Shown: positions 48,822 through 60,427, numbered from the stretch's first letter. The stretch is 64,000 nucleotides of DNA from Odontesthes bonariensis (GCF_027942865.1 NC_134524.1:20637536-20701535), one strand, 5' to 3'. Numbers and translations: made by a program. The notes: a model not told the origin generated them from the letters alone.

Positions 48822-49464
48822 ACTTTAACTTGACATCTCTCTCTCTTCTTTCTCAACAGCGCACATGAAGAGGAACTGATGAAGCAGTTTTGATTATGCA
48901 GAGAGACACAGTGTTGATTTTGAAGGTGTTCCTGTTTATCAAAGATGTGATGAGGAACTGGATATACTGCCGTTTTTGACATTCCTGCAAATATACTGTT
49001 AACATTATACCTGTAATGGTGTGAAGAAAAGTTTTTATTGTGTTTGGTTCTGCAACTGATCATTGAAAGTGTTACATTTGAAGCAAACCTTGAAGAAAGT
49101 TTGGACACCCCTATCAAAGGCTATGAATGGCTAAAACCCTGCATTTCTTTGAAATGTACATTTGAATCTAAAGAACGAGTTTCCATCTTTTTTTCCTGAC
49201 TGATTGTTTGAAATTTGCTCCCATATTTCTGCGGTGTTTGATTCATCCCTCTAACAGTGAAATGCTCTCTACGCCACTGGATGCAACACAAGCTCCAATC
49301 ACGATCAATCCGCATTCTCGGTTTGAAAGCTGCTCTTCTCCTGAAATTCTGCATCACTTCTTTCTGGAAACATAGCCTTCTTCATTGCGGCCAAAAACGT
49401 CCATCCAAGCTTTCTTAATCCACAGACGTGTTTGCAAAATTTTAAAGATTTGTTTTAAGATGTT

Positions 49465-49731
49465 GGGTCGGCGAGGTGGTGTGGTGGTGAGCAACTTTCT
49501 GTGTGAAGTTTGCCTGTTGTCCTCATGTGTGGGTACTCCGCCTTCCTCCCACCACCCAAAAACATGCATGTTAGGTTAATTGGTGACTCTAAGCGAGTGA
49601 GTGTGTCTGTGTGGCCCTGTGATGGACTGCCAAGCTGTCCAGGGTGTCCACTACCTCTCGCCCAATGACAGCTGGGGTAGGACTCAGCAAACCTGAACTG
49701 GATTAAGCGGGTATAGAAAATGGATGGATGG
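49465..49731 (+). repeat. tRNA-derived SINE, plus strand, with target duplication
   Basis: The head GGGTCGGCGAGGTGGTGTGG is truncated or diverged in box B; the body matches the other copies and the tail is (ATGG)n. TTAAGATGTT occurs just before the head and just after the tail, a 10-bp target duplication as expected for retroposition. Confidence 0.75.
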
Positions 49732-50198
49732 ATGTTAAGATGTTACTTTGAAACTTTGGGAGGCTGAATTCTACGCTGAAGATGCAGGAAAACTTTCCTT
49801 CAGAGGAGACCTCCATGCATGATATTTCTGCAGGGGTGACTGCAAAGAAAACTGTGAACCACCTTTCCAGAGTCAGTTAGACATCCCTGAAGACCTTTCA
49901 CAGTCAATCATAGGTTTGGATTTGCCTTTCATGCAATCCCGCACACAGTTCTCGGACATTTTAGGTCTTCCAGACCTCAACTTGACCTCCATTGAAGCTG
50001 ACATTTCTTAATCATAATGACAAACAGTTTGATTTCTTAATCATATAAAGAATTTTTTGTCAAACACTTGCCTATTGCGCCACTGTCTTGATAATGATCT
50101 TGAACATGTATGGTGAGAGGGAAGTTTACAGTGGTTTGATTGGCTGTCATCTCTGAGTTGAGGTGATAGGTTGAGATTCTCTTTCACACGCAGAGCTT

Positions 50199-50204
50199 TA
50201 TAAA
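50199..50204 (+). promoter_or_regulatory. TATA box of RNase gene 2
   Basis: Identical core to gene 1. The non-coding exon ends CTGAGCAG|gtgaga at 50311, and intron 1 is only about 260 bp here because the inserted block of gene 1 is absent. Confidence 0.7.
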
Positions 50205-50575
50205 GGACGCAGTATTTCCAGGCTGTGTCAGAGACTTCACCTTCAGCTGATATTCATCTCCTCCAGACAAACGCCAGCGTTGATCTTCCAAAGACAGACT
50301 GATCTGAGCAGGTGAGAATAACCTATTCACAGCTAACAAAAATGAACAGTTTGATCACAAGGTGGAATCTGTGTTTTATCTATTTAATGAGCAACAGAAG
50401 CTCTAATATTTTAATGGTTTATGACTCCATTCAACTCTCTGACATGTATAATGGGACAAGGAAGATGTTCAAACTAAACAGCCCAGTTACAACTGAAACC
50501 GTAGCTCAACTGTGTATGTTGCCTTGCTGATTGCTATTTTGTGACCTACATATATTTCTTCTCACTCCAGACAAG

Positions 50576-51407
50576 ATGAACATGGCTATCCTGATCACTG
50601 TCATGTTCACTACTGCCCTTGTTCTGATCCCGGAAGGGGTAGGAGCCTACGGCAATATTCCATGTACGACCAAACGTGGCAACAATGCTTACGACAACTT
50701 TGTTCACAAACACATCCTTCAGGGGTCCTTCAACATTGCATCAAAGAGTGAATGGCAAACGTGAGTTAAACTCTAAAGTTCCCAAGTGCAGATCACAGGA
50801 AAATAAATGGGATCTCTTTTTTATGATTATTATGATGATTTCACTAGAACTTCCTCACCCGATGATATATCCTACTGTCTATATTATTGTGCAGTATATT
50901 AGCTGTATACAGCTTCATATTGGCACAGATTACATTTGAAAGAGAATAATTCTGACAGTTTACTTTGTAGTAAACATTTAGTAAACATTCATGCACATTT
51001 TTTACAGCCAATATTTCTTTGGAAAAACACAAATGTTTTATAAACAAATATTTCATTTCCAATAACTCTGGACATTGATCTCAATCTGCAGGTACATTAG
51101 GAACAAGGGTCTCTGTGACAGACCTTTTCAGTCCTTCATCAGGAGTTCGGATCAGAACCGTGTTGAGCAGATCTGTAATGGGTCAGGAAAGCGCTGGTCT
51201 GGAAACTTGTGCTTCAGTACCTCAAGCATGCTGGTGTATGATGTCACAGTTAAAAAACAGGATTGCACTGTCAGTAATGTAGTGTCGGGTACAAAATATG
51301 TGTATGTGGCTTGTGACATTGTTGCGAACCAATGTCGTCCTGTTCATTATGAAAAAAGTACCAACCAACCACCAACCAGCAATGAGATCTGCCGTCCATT
51401 GGCTTGA
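50576..51407 (+). CDS. Secreted RNase A-like protein, copy 2
   Basis: Coding exons 50576-50760 and 51092-51407, 166 residues, same splice phase as copy 1. The signal peptide, His46, His147, the altered CDRPFQSF block and all eight Cys are kept. Fourteen residues differ: 13, 33, 35, 40, 54, 65, 67, 68, 116, 117, 118, 124, 138 and 163. Several change charge or bulk (Met67Lys, Trp118Gln, Thr117Lys, Asn138Ile, Gly163Arg). Both splice sites, promoter and AATAAA (51464) are intact, so the gene looks functional. It is followed by the 5.4 kb hAT nest. Confidence 0.8.
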
Positions 51408-52474
51408 AATTCAAGTCGTCTGACAAGCTTCTTTTTTGCCTAAAAAATTAAATTCCACATATAAATAAAGCTTTTCTACTTTGACGACAATACACTCACT
51501 TCTTCACATATCTCAACACATTCCAACAGCATTTAGTTTGATGAACACAGTTAAATGAACATGTGCTCTGAACGACAAAATATCAGTTATTACATTAAGG
51601 CTGGATGTACGATTGATGTATTAACCACTGTGAGAGATTGTTTTATTACAGCAAAAGCTTTGCAGCCATGGAAAATAACAATGCTTTATGATTCTTTTAT
51701 AGGGGAACTATTACTTTAATCAATTACACTGTATCCAAATAAAACATTTCCATTTGTTCTGCTTCATACAGGATATTGTCAAATACATTGTAGTAGTCGA
51801 TGTAGTTCAACAGGCCTCAAATGGGCTCAGGTGCTACCTGCTCTGAACTTCCATCTTTTTGTAAGAACAGCAAAGTGTAACTGTGTAGTCATACTGCTGA
51901 ATACCCAATAAAACTGCTTTCGCTCGCATGTATTTTTGTTTCTTTTGTCCAAAAGCTAAACGTGTCACATATCAAAATGTTTGCAGGCAAGGCTGCTCTC
52001 TGCTTCTGTAAAAGCCACACACACACATGCAGAAATGTTTTATTCACGGTGTGCCACGCAGCCATATCGGGGATGGCAATTATGATGGAACTTTTTGTAC
52101 AGCAGTTCATATGAATGAATGAGATTTTCAAGGCAGGGGCCTAAAACACTCAAAGGCAGGGTTTAAATTGGGACGGAGCGCTCCGGAGCGCAGCTCCGTC
52201 TCCTCACTTCAGACGGACCGGCAAACGGAGCTCTGCTCCGCCTGCTCCAGTGTTCATATTGTATGTGATATTGTAATGACTCCACGGAGGCTCTGAGACC
52301 GGCTCGCAGTACAATCACAGAACACGGGTGACTCTCAGGCCCGGATTAAGGTGGGTCTGGGCCCCGGGGCAAGGAGATTGCAAGGGCCCCCCCTCCCGCT
52401 CCGAGCCCATACCAACCCAACCCAACCCCCCCCCGACACACACTCCCCTACAAAAGTCTCTTTCTGCTCTTCCT

Positions 52475-53793
52475 TCATGCAAAATCATCTACCAACTCAA
52501 AGTTCAGCTGTTGCACAAACTGTGATTCAATTGCAAGAAGTGAGAGGGAGTTCAGACGATTTTGGGTCATTTTCATCCTGAGCTCATTTTTTATTCGAGC
52601 CATTCTGGAGAATGACCGTTCCCCTTCACAGTTCGTAATTGGCAGAGTCAAGAACAGTCGAAGTGCAATGTAAAGACTTGGAAAAGTGGACTGCAAATCC
52701 AAATTTACCACGGTCTTTAGCATTGTATTTGGGCATCTTTGTTCTTTTGGAATGAATGATTTGAATTGAACAAGTTCATCTGCCAGGCTCGTGGTTAGAT
52801 CAGTGGGATATGCTGCAGCAAGTGCTTCGGCCCTTGAAGTGAGCTCACTGATTGACATATTATCAGGCATGAAAAGAACATGAAAAAGATTGGTCAAGTG
52901 TGTGTATGCAGTTAACCGATGGTCAAGACAGGACACAAGCTTGTCAATTAGAACATTGAACTTTTCAATTCGAAACTTTTCTTTTCCACCTAATTTAACA
53001 TCTGGCTCTGCACTTTCATCAGCCATATGTTTGCGCTTCTTTGTGCGCTGGAGATCATGTCTGTAGTCTTGGGAGACTGAATCAGTAACACTTAAGGCTG
53101 ATCTTTCAAAATGGGCAAAATTGCCACAAAATCACGAAGAGAACTGAGAAGCTGTGTTGCCGTATTTATGTTGATGTTAGGCTTCTGTAACTGCAGGCTT
53201 GTGGCTTGGAACCGCTGCAGTATTGTATCCCAAAAGTATGCCATGACAGCTATCTCTAGGGAGTCCAGCTTGCCACAAAGTGCAGAGGCCTCACTTCTAG
53301 TGTCACGTTTCTCCTGTGGATCTTTGGAAATATTGTTCAGTGAATCTCTCAGTTGTGCATAATATTTCCACAGAGCATTTGTTGATTCAGCTCTTGCACT
53401 CCAGCGAGTGCCTGACAAGGACTTCAGTGTGAGTTTCACATTTGTATTTCTGAAAACCTTTCCCCACCTGTGTGTTGAAGAGGCACAAAATGTGTACAAA
53501 GATTGCAGGAAGTCAAAGAAACGCCCAGCTTCTGGGCTACTGTCAACAGCATTGACACCAACTAAATTCAATGAATGCGCAGCACAGGGGACATAACAAA
53601 TCAATAGGTTTATGCGTTTCAGATGAGCTTGAACTCCATTGTACTTTCCTGACATATTACTTGCATTGTCGTAAGACTGGCCACGACAGTTACTTATGTC
53701 TAGGCCCAGGTTCTCCACCATTGCAACAACACACTCAGCCAAATTGCTCCCGCTATGATTCTTTTTGGTTTTGGAAAGGAAAAACGTCCGCAC
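52475..53793 (-). pseudogene. hAT transposase C-terminal part, frameshifted
   Basis: The piece 53793-53092 includes DISNCRGQSYDNASNMSGK, then VPCAAHSLNLVG and GTRWSARAES, motifs of ZMYM/KRBA-type hAT transposase catalytic regions. The piece 53026-52475 includes ITNCEGERSFSRMARIKNELR, the hAT dimerisation domain. A frameshift near 53105 separates them. Upstream the frame shifts again near 53790 (FFLSKTKK versus GRFSFPKPKR), and the N-terminal half is missing. No functional enzyme is possible from this copy. Confidence 0.85.
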
Positions 53794-54197
53794 TTGTGGG
53801 CGTCCCTAGCGACAAAAAAACATTTAGCAACTTTCGCAACCTTTTGGTGAATCTGGCTGCCCGTCTTTAAAGTGACAAAAATCATTGTTCTCAACATAAC
53901 TGTAGTTTTGCGCCGCTGTCAGAAGCATTTCTAACGGTGAATCAGTGCTGCAGATTAGCTCTGATCTGTAAAAATCCGCTAGCACTGTCTTCTTCTACTA
54001 CAGACATAACCGTCCCCACACGTTTTCTAGAGATTGGCATTGCGTGCATGGTGCTGTGACATCATACGTAATGTCATGATGTCATCTGGTGACTTTAAGC
54101 GACTTTTCAGAGAGCCAATTGCGACTTTCTGTGATTTTTAGCAGGACTGAGTCCACTGGAAAATCCATATTGGTTTTTCTCTTACAATGGCTGCCGT

Positions 54198-54577
54198 TCC
54201 TCATGGCCCAGGGATCCTCTGGTTGTCGTCCCCCATGCCCCAGGGGCCCTCTGGTTGCCATACATCATGGCTCAGGGGCCCTCTGGTTGCCATATTCTGT
54301 GGCCCAGGGGCCCTCTGGTTTTCGTACTGCATGGCCCAGGGACCATCTGGTTGCCATATCCTGTAGCCCAGGGGCCCTCTGATTGCCGTCCCCCGTGGCC
54401 CAGGGGCCCTCTGGTTGCCATATCCCGTGGTTCAGGGGCCCTTTGCCATCCCCCGTGGCCCAGGGGCCCTCTGATTGCCGTCCTCCGTGGCCTAGGGGCC
54501 CTCTGGTTGCTGTACGACATGGCCCAGGGACCCTCTGGTTCCTATGTCCTGTGGCCGAGGGCCCTCTGACTGCTGTC
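54198..54577. repeat. Minisatellite, about 12 units of about 32 bp
   Basis: The repeating core is GGCCCAGGGGCCCTCTGGTT followed by a variable 12-bp stretch. The long frames on both strands across it come from the unit length and base composition. Confidence 0.85.
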
Positions 54578-55704
54578 ACTCCCCCCAGCCCATTTCAGTT
54601 AACCCTTATAGACTAAAGAAGTACAACTAAAGAAGATCCTAGAATAGAGGGCTCTATCGCAATCAGCATCGACAACGGTATCTGGATTGTTGTTGGGCCC
54701 CCCCTGGGCCCCCTGGATCCATGGGCCCCGGGGCGCCAGCCCCACTCGCCTGGTTGGTAATACGGCCCTGGTGACTCTAAGTCCTGCTCCGCAACCAACC
54801 CCAGGAGAGCACCTAACCTGCACACAGACTGGCCCACGCCCACTCCTCTCCCCCAATCACCAGCCCACACCTGAGTGACATGACCTGCGGTCCAGTGATT
54901 GACAGGGAGAGGAGGAAACAAGCCAGTCCGTTTGCTTTTACCTTGGTCGTTACAATATTATTATTTTTTTTTTTTTAATGTGATTAAATTAATTTTTCAA
55001 GTCTTCTAAAAAATATTACAATTGTCAGGAAGGTTTGTCAATAATTACGCTGAAAATAAAAGCAAGTTTAGGTGAATCACAGCATTGTGCACATGCGCAA
55101 AGCTATGACATCACAGTTAGCATTATTCAATCCAGCCAGGCAGGCAGTGCAACATGCGCGTCCGAGATTTTCTCATCAAGTCGTGTCATTCTGAGTGAAA
55201 CGAGTTTGCAGTTGGTAGCTGTCTGTGCTACCGAGCCCTTAAAATGACATGGCAGAGTAAAATAAAACCCAAGGGTTTCTCGTGCCCACCAGAAAAGTTT
55301 TGCGTGGGCACTGGAAAGTTTCTCATGCGCACGAGAAACTTTCACTTTATTGTAAAACAGTGTAGGTTAGGCAGCAGGACGGGCAGAGAATTATAGCCGC
55401 GGCTATTCAGAGACAACACGGGAAGCCGGACAGCCTCTCCCATTCTCTGGCGAAATTGCTACAATGTTAAATTGACGATAAAACAGTTATTCACAAAACA
55501 CAAGATATGCCCAATACTGCATTTACTTTCAGAACTACAACATGTTGTCCTGTAGCTTAATGAAGTGATTTGTTCTGAAATCGCCACCGTTCACTGAGGA
55601 AATCATGTTATGAAGCAGCCAGGCTTCCCAGGCAGCCCGGCGTCTCTGGGGGTAAATTAGACCTGGGCGTGTCAATATGAGGGGCTGTGTCGGGATGATT
55701 GGAG

Positions 55705-56190
55705 TTAAGGCCCATTTATGCCCTACGGTAACTACGGAAACGGACGCTTTCACCCGGTTCCGGGGGTCGTTTCATCCGTCAGTTTGTCCGCAGGTCAAGA
55801 GCTTAGCAATCCGGTGAGCTCCGGGCGAAACGGAGCAATACCAGAGGAAGTCGTGGGGGCAGTAGAGAGTCAGGAGTGTGTTGGCTCCGGAAGTTATGGA
55901 GGAAGAAGAAGAACGAAGAGTAGGAGATTTAATTTAGATTTCTTCTTGTGCGCCGACTTTGACGCGGTTTCTTTGTGTGCTGCCATAATAGATAGAGAAC
56001 TGCAACTTCCTCAATTGACGCCATGTTTCTCAAACCCGCGGCCGACAATAACTCAATATATACCGCCCTCTAGAAGATTTCTTACGGACGTGCGCAATAC
56101 GGACGGAGGCATAACCAGAAGCTCCGGGAGCAACGTATGGACCGGACAGACGAATTTCGTCCGGTTCCGTAGGGCATAAATGGGCCTTAA
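55705..56190. mobile_element. 486-bp TTAAGGCC MITE, PIF/Harbinger-like
   Basis: TTAAGGCCCATTTATGCCC at 55705 and GGGCATAAATGGGCCTTAA ending at 56190 are perfect inverted ends. The open frame across most of the element has no recognisable domain. Confidence 0.8.
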
Positions 56191-56212
56191 GTATCCTGGG
56201 CCTAATTCTTTA

Positions 56213-56402
56213 AGTTTCACGTTCCCACCAGAAAGTTTCGGGTGCGCACGAGAAAGTTTCACGTTCCCACCAGAAAAGTTTCAGGTGCGCACGAGAAAGT
56301 TTCAGGTGCGCACGAGAAAGTTTCAGGTGCAAACGAGAAAGTTTCAGGTGCGCACGAGAAAGTTTCAGGTGCGAACGAGAAAGTTTTGCGTGCGCACGAG
56401 AA
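56213..56402. repeat. 21-bp minisatellite, nine units
   Basis: The unit is AGTTTCAGGTGCGCACGAGAA with small variants (GTTCCCACCAG in units 1 and 3). Related but unexpanded words lie at 55273-55345 in the other arm of the same TIR element. Confidence 0.85.
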
Positions 56403-58196
56403 AACCTTGGGTTTTATTTTACTCTCATATGTCATTTTAAGGGCTCCGTACTGTGTTCTATCTTCGTGCTAGTTAAATATCACATCAGAATGTTTAAAAA
56501 AAAAAAAGGTTGGCTAACTGATTGAACGAATGCCTGCTGCAACGTAGCTTTGCGTACGGAAACTAGCAAACTTCTCTCTTGCTAGTGACAAAACCACCAG
56601 CCTGGATAGCGTGCTCGAGTCCCAATCCTATGAGTTTGGCCAAAGTTATGAGGTCGCTAAACTTCGTTATTCGTTACAAATTAGTTATTCTAATGGAAAG
56701 GATGAGTGGTAGCCTACTTCAGCACACCTGGTAAAGGGGTAAATGGCAGTGTTGGTAGGGCAGGCTTTTGAAATACTTTTTTGTTTTTTTTGCTTTGCTT
56801 TGCATCAGATGGATTCATATCAGTGCCACAATGTCTTTAGGAAGCTCAATTCTTTTTCATTCTGTACTGTAGCTCATGTTGATTTTAACTACATTCAAGT
56901 TTGTCAGCCAGTGCATAGTGGACCACCCCCACATACATTGGTATTTAACTTGATTTTTCTGTTCAGACGCTGTAACTCTGACAATGAAGCGGACACAGGG
57001 ACTTTTTCAGTGTTTATGTTGAGGTCATTTTGGCAAAAAAAACAAACAAAAAAACAGCCATATTTAATACATTGGATTATAAATTCCTAAAACCTGTGTT
57101 TAGAATTGGTAACCATCATATTGTATGCATTTAACAGTACCACTGTCAGGAGCAGCAAAGGAGTAAGTGCAGGCCCAGCTGCTAAAAATGTCTATTTCTA
57201 GAATTTCAAAATGGTAGACACCGCGGAGATTAATTTTTTCATGTATGAAAAGTGCAATTTTCCCAGTCATAATAAATACTTAGAATCTGATGGTGGTAAG
57301 TATTTGTGAAAAAGGTAAAAATTGTGAAAGTGCAGCATGAATTCTGGAAAGAAACTGCTAAAAATATTACACGGTGCACCTTTAAAGTTATGTTATTGTT
57401 GTGATATGTGCATATGAGATAAATAACTAATAAAGAACACATAATGTGAATTAACGGTGCTTTAGTAGCAGTGTATTCACATAGTAGAAGTGTTTCGCGA
57501 CATTGACCACTGTGAGTGAAGGGCTCCCCCACTTTACAAAAGCCAATTTAAACACTGCTCAAAGGCACTTTGCTCCAGGTGCCAACATGTTCAAACATGA
57601 GAGATTTTGAGCATTTGTACCCCGTTCAAATGAAAACAGAACTGTCAGGCTGATTGAATGAATGTATCTGACTGGTAGAAGTCATTTGCCTCGTAGTCCA
57701 CCAGAGGCCACCCTTGTATCAACTTAACCTTTTCCTCCCCCTGTTAACCTCCAAGTGAAATAATCTTATGATAACATTATCTTTGTTTCAACAAAAAAGG
57801 AGGAAACTAAAAATACAAGGCGTTCCAAGAGGGTTATTCTGATAACACAGGTCTGAGAGGTGTTTTGTTTTGTTTAATCTTTTGGATTTGACAAGTTATA
57901 AAGTAATGAACGACGGTAAGGACGCTGCGTTTGAACACATTCAGAGAATTGCATGTTTATTTCATATTTGTTCCAATTTGAATTTCTTTTTTCCCCAAAG
58001 TGGACAAAGTGTTATCCTGACTTTTCAGCCTGCCAGCCTGCCACTCTGGCCAAACGAACAAGGCTGGAAAGCCTTCGCAGTGTTTATGTGGAGTAAAGAG
58101 TCAAAGTGACCCGGGACTTTTTGTATGTACGTTTAATGTGTAATCCTTGCAGAAGAAAAAAAATCAGAAATAAACAATTACAAAAAAACAAAACAA

Positions 58197-58246
58197 GTGT
58201 GAAAAGAGGTTTAGACAGCCAGCGCTGTCTAAACCTCTTTTCACAC
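58197..58246. repeat. Perfect 23-bp hairpin
   Basis: GTGTGAAAAGAGG plus TTTAGACAGC pairs exactly with 58224-58246 around a 4-base loop. A third, direct copy of GAGGTTTAGACAGCGCTG follows at 58249-58266. In unit 1 only one copy of the word exists (33543-33560). Confidence 0.85.
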
Positions 58247-58261
58247 TAGAGGTTTAGACAG

Positions 58262-59075
58262 CGCTGGGCAACGATTAAAATGTTTAATGTAATTAATCAC
58301 ATGATTTCCCTGATAAATCATGATTAATCGCGTTTGTACGAAAAATCCAAAAATTAATTCAAAGGTAGTGTATAGCTTTTAGCATTTAGTTTTATTTTAA
58401 ATGTGCCGCCATATGAATGAAAGTGCCATAACATTTGTTGTGCAAACACACTTTTAGCATCAGCATCTTTATGTAGTTTTTATGTAGAAGCCTCGCTTCA
58501 CTGTCTGTTTCCTTGAATGACTTGCTGCTATCAGTTGTGTGTTTTGCCTTTAAGTGATATTTTAGACTGGAACTAGTACGGTGAGAAGACAATTCAACTT
58601 GGCTGTAAATGCAGGAGTTTTTTTATATTTATTTTGAAATACGTGCTCTTATGCTCTTATGTTCTTTTTACTGTAACTAATGTTGTCTTTTACTTTGTTT
58701 ACTTGAACATTTAGTTCTACGGTGTTGATGTGGCGTTAATAAACATCTGTGAAAAGAACCGGAGTCTCGCATCCAATCAATGGGCGGCATATTGGCAGCG
58801 TTTAAAGATGACTTTGGTTCTGTCGACTCTGTCGTCTGGAAGAACTTTAAAATGAAAATGTCCGAGTAAAAGTTCTGTACCCTTCTCTATGTTTGGTGGA
58901 TCCGCCAATTACTTTCTTTTCCGGTTCCGCAGCAGACAGCAACAGACTTTTACAAAATAAAAGCCTGTGAGCAACAGACTTTTACAATAATAAAACCTGC
59001 ATTAATGCCCGATAAAATATTTATCAGCGTTATATAATTAACAAGTTAACGCGATAATAACGAGTTAACTCGCCC
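58262..59075 (-). mobile_element. hAT element with BED remnant, unit-3 copy
   Basis: Counterpart of 33579-34704 with its left tip fused to the hairpin (GCGCTGGGCAACG). The minus-strand frame at 58392-58592 keeps SSSLKYHLKAKHTT. It is shorter than the unit-1 copy by an internal deletion near 58670. Confidence 0.75.
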
Positions 59076-59659
59076 AGCCCTAGTCAAAGTTGAACAAAAA
59101 TTTGGCAAAATCTGGAAAGACTCTTGCTGCTGCAGCTGCGTGTGTTGAATGTCCAGTAACTTAAAGACAAACATCTCTGCATGTATAACAATCACCCACA
59201 GAGAAAGTGATAGAAGCATCAGAATATCACACAGACCACAGCACTGCAGCATCACATCACTTCAGTTGATAACTTGATTCCACTCTCTGACATGTATAAT
59301 GGGACAAGGACTGTGATCAAACTAAACAGCCCAGTTACAACTACAACCGTAGAACAACTTAAGACACCAAAAAGCAAAATAAGCCATGGAGAACTTCATC
59401 TTCTTTGGGTGTCACTCTCCAAATTTTTGATAAGTGAGATCCCTCGACCTGCTTTTATGTTGTCTACTCACCACCTGTTAATTATGACTGACCTATGTCA
59501 GTCTGTTCATCCATTCCTGGGCATGTGGGCCTTTTAGTCCCACACTTGGCGAGGTGGACAGCGCCCAGCAGGGCCATGGCCTGCCGCCCCTGGTTCCCTG
59601 ACTCCTTCACTACATGGCTGTGGGGGCTCCACCTGGGGCCTTCCTCTGCTGTCCGCTTG

Positions 59660-59836
59660 GCTTTCTTTTTTTTTTTAGTATTTTTGTACCTTTAATGATA
59701 GGACAGTTGGAGAGAGAAAAGACATGCAGCAAAGGGCCGATCGGTGCAGGACTCGAACCGGGGCCTGCTGCAGTGAGGACTATAGCCTCTGTACATGGGG
59801 CGGCTGCTTAACCCACTACGCCACCGACCGCCCTGA
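59660..59836 (-). repeat. tRNA-derived SINE, unit 3 only
   Basis: On the minus strand: TGGCGTAGTGGG (box A, 59812-59823 plus strand), GGTTCGAGTCC (box B, 59749-59759 plus strand), then a body and an A/T-rich tail. Units 1 and 2 have uninterrupted sequence at this place (44860). Not a functional tRNA gene. Confidence 0.8.
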
Positions 59837-60100
59837 GCATGGCTATCTTGTGATGGGCTGTCTGGTTTCTCTCTTCCTTACCTCATGGGGTTTACTGGTT
59901 GCCGGGCCCGGGATCCTTTCCTGTTTAATGCTGATCTCTGGAGTTGGTCTGGTTGTGGCCCCCTGCCCCCATCAGTATACAAAATTCATTTGGAGCCTAT
60001 GGCATATAATTGACACACACATATGCACAAGCATTCATTCACTCACTCACATGCTCACCCCACTCTTACAATGTGATTTGTACCTTTAATAATAATCATT

Positions 60101-60235
60101 AAAGGGATAGTTCGCCTCTTCTGACATGAAGCTGTATGACATCCCATATTAGCAATATCATTTATGAACACTGACTTACCCCCCGCTGCGTCCTGTGAGC
60201 CGAGTTCCAGCCTCGTTTTGGCGTTGACGAAGGTA
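60101..60235 (+). repeat. MITE family R1, cut by a LINE insertion
   Basis: Starts AAAGGGATAGTTCGCC like the other units and breaks off at GTTGACGAAGG, where the LINE tail begins. Confidence 0.75.
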
Positions 60236-60427
60236 AGGCAAGGCAAGGCAAGGCATCTTTATTTATGTAGCGCATTTCATACCACAGGCAACTCAATGTG
60301 CTTACATAAAGACAAGGCATTTAAAAGAACAGTATAAAGCAGCATAAAAACAAGCAATTTAAAGAGAAAAAAAAATAGAATAAAAATTAAAGCAATCAAA
60401 GAAGAGGGGAAAAAGAAAAATATAAAC

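Larger units (their letters stand above)
44101..49370. repeat. Unit 2 of the segmental duplication, RNase gene missing
   Basis: Begins inside the hAT element (matching 34520 onward) and runs through the same blocks as unit 1. The RNase gene and its downstream spacer, expected to the left, are absent. An insertion at 45809-46916 is unique to this unit. Confidence 0.75.
52336..54770 (-). mobile_element. Inner hAT element with transposase remnant
   Basis: Ends CAGGCCCGGATTAA and TTGGTAATACGGCCCTG, with exact 8-bp duplication GTGACTCT (52328-52335, 54771-54778). It carries a broken transposase on the minus strand and a minisatellite at 54198-54577. Confidence 0.9.
55231..56448. mobile_element. 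TIR element nested in the outer hAT
   Basis: The left end CCGAGCCCTTAAAATGACAT is mirrored by ATGTCATTTTAAGGGCTCCG at the right; the inverted match runs about 60 bp, through AAATAAAACCCAAGG. TAC/GTA flank it. It contains the MITE at 55705-56190 and a minisatellite at its right end. Confidence 0.75.
52157..57557. mobile_element. 5.4 kb outer hAT element holding nested transposons
   Basis: Ends CAGGGTTTAAATTGG and CCAATTTAAACACTG, with exact 8-bp duplication CTCAAAGG (52149-52156, 57558-57565). The empty site is visible in unit 1 at about 32903 (CTCAAAGGCACTTTG). The element has no transposase of its own that I can see; most of its length is other insertions. Confidence 0.9.

Noticed and set aside
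54089-54616. Long overlapping open frames on both strands with repeated PRGPLV/GPWATG-type peptides
   Set aside because: They are translations of a roughly 32-bp minisatellite inside a hAT element; no start context, splice signals or known domain.
55718-56179. 153-codon frame
   Set aside because: Lies entirely inside the 486-bp MITE between perfect inverted ends and shows no domain.
56213-56402. CRISPR-like regularly spaced array
   Set aside because: Units are contiguous with no unique spacers, and the genome is a vertebrate.
59749-59823. Possible tRNA gene from box A and box B
   Set aside because: The body and tail are those of a SINE; the cloverleaf is incomplete and the copy is an insertion.
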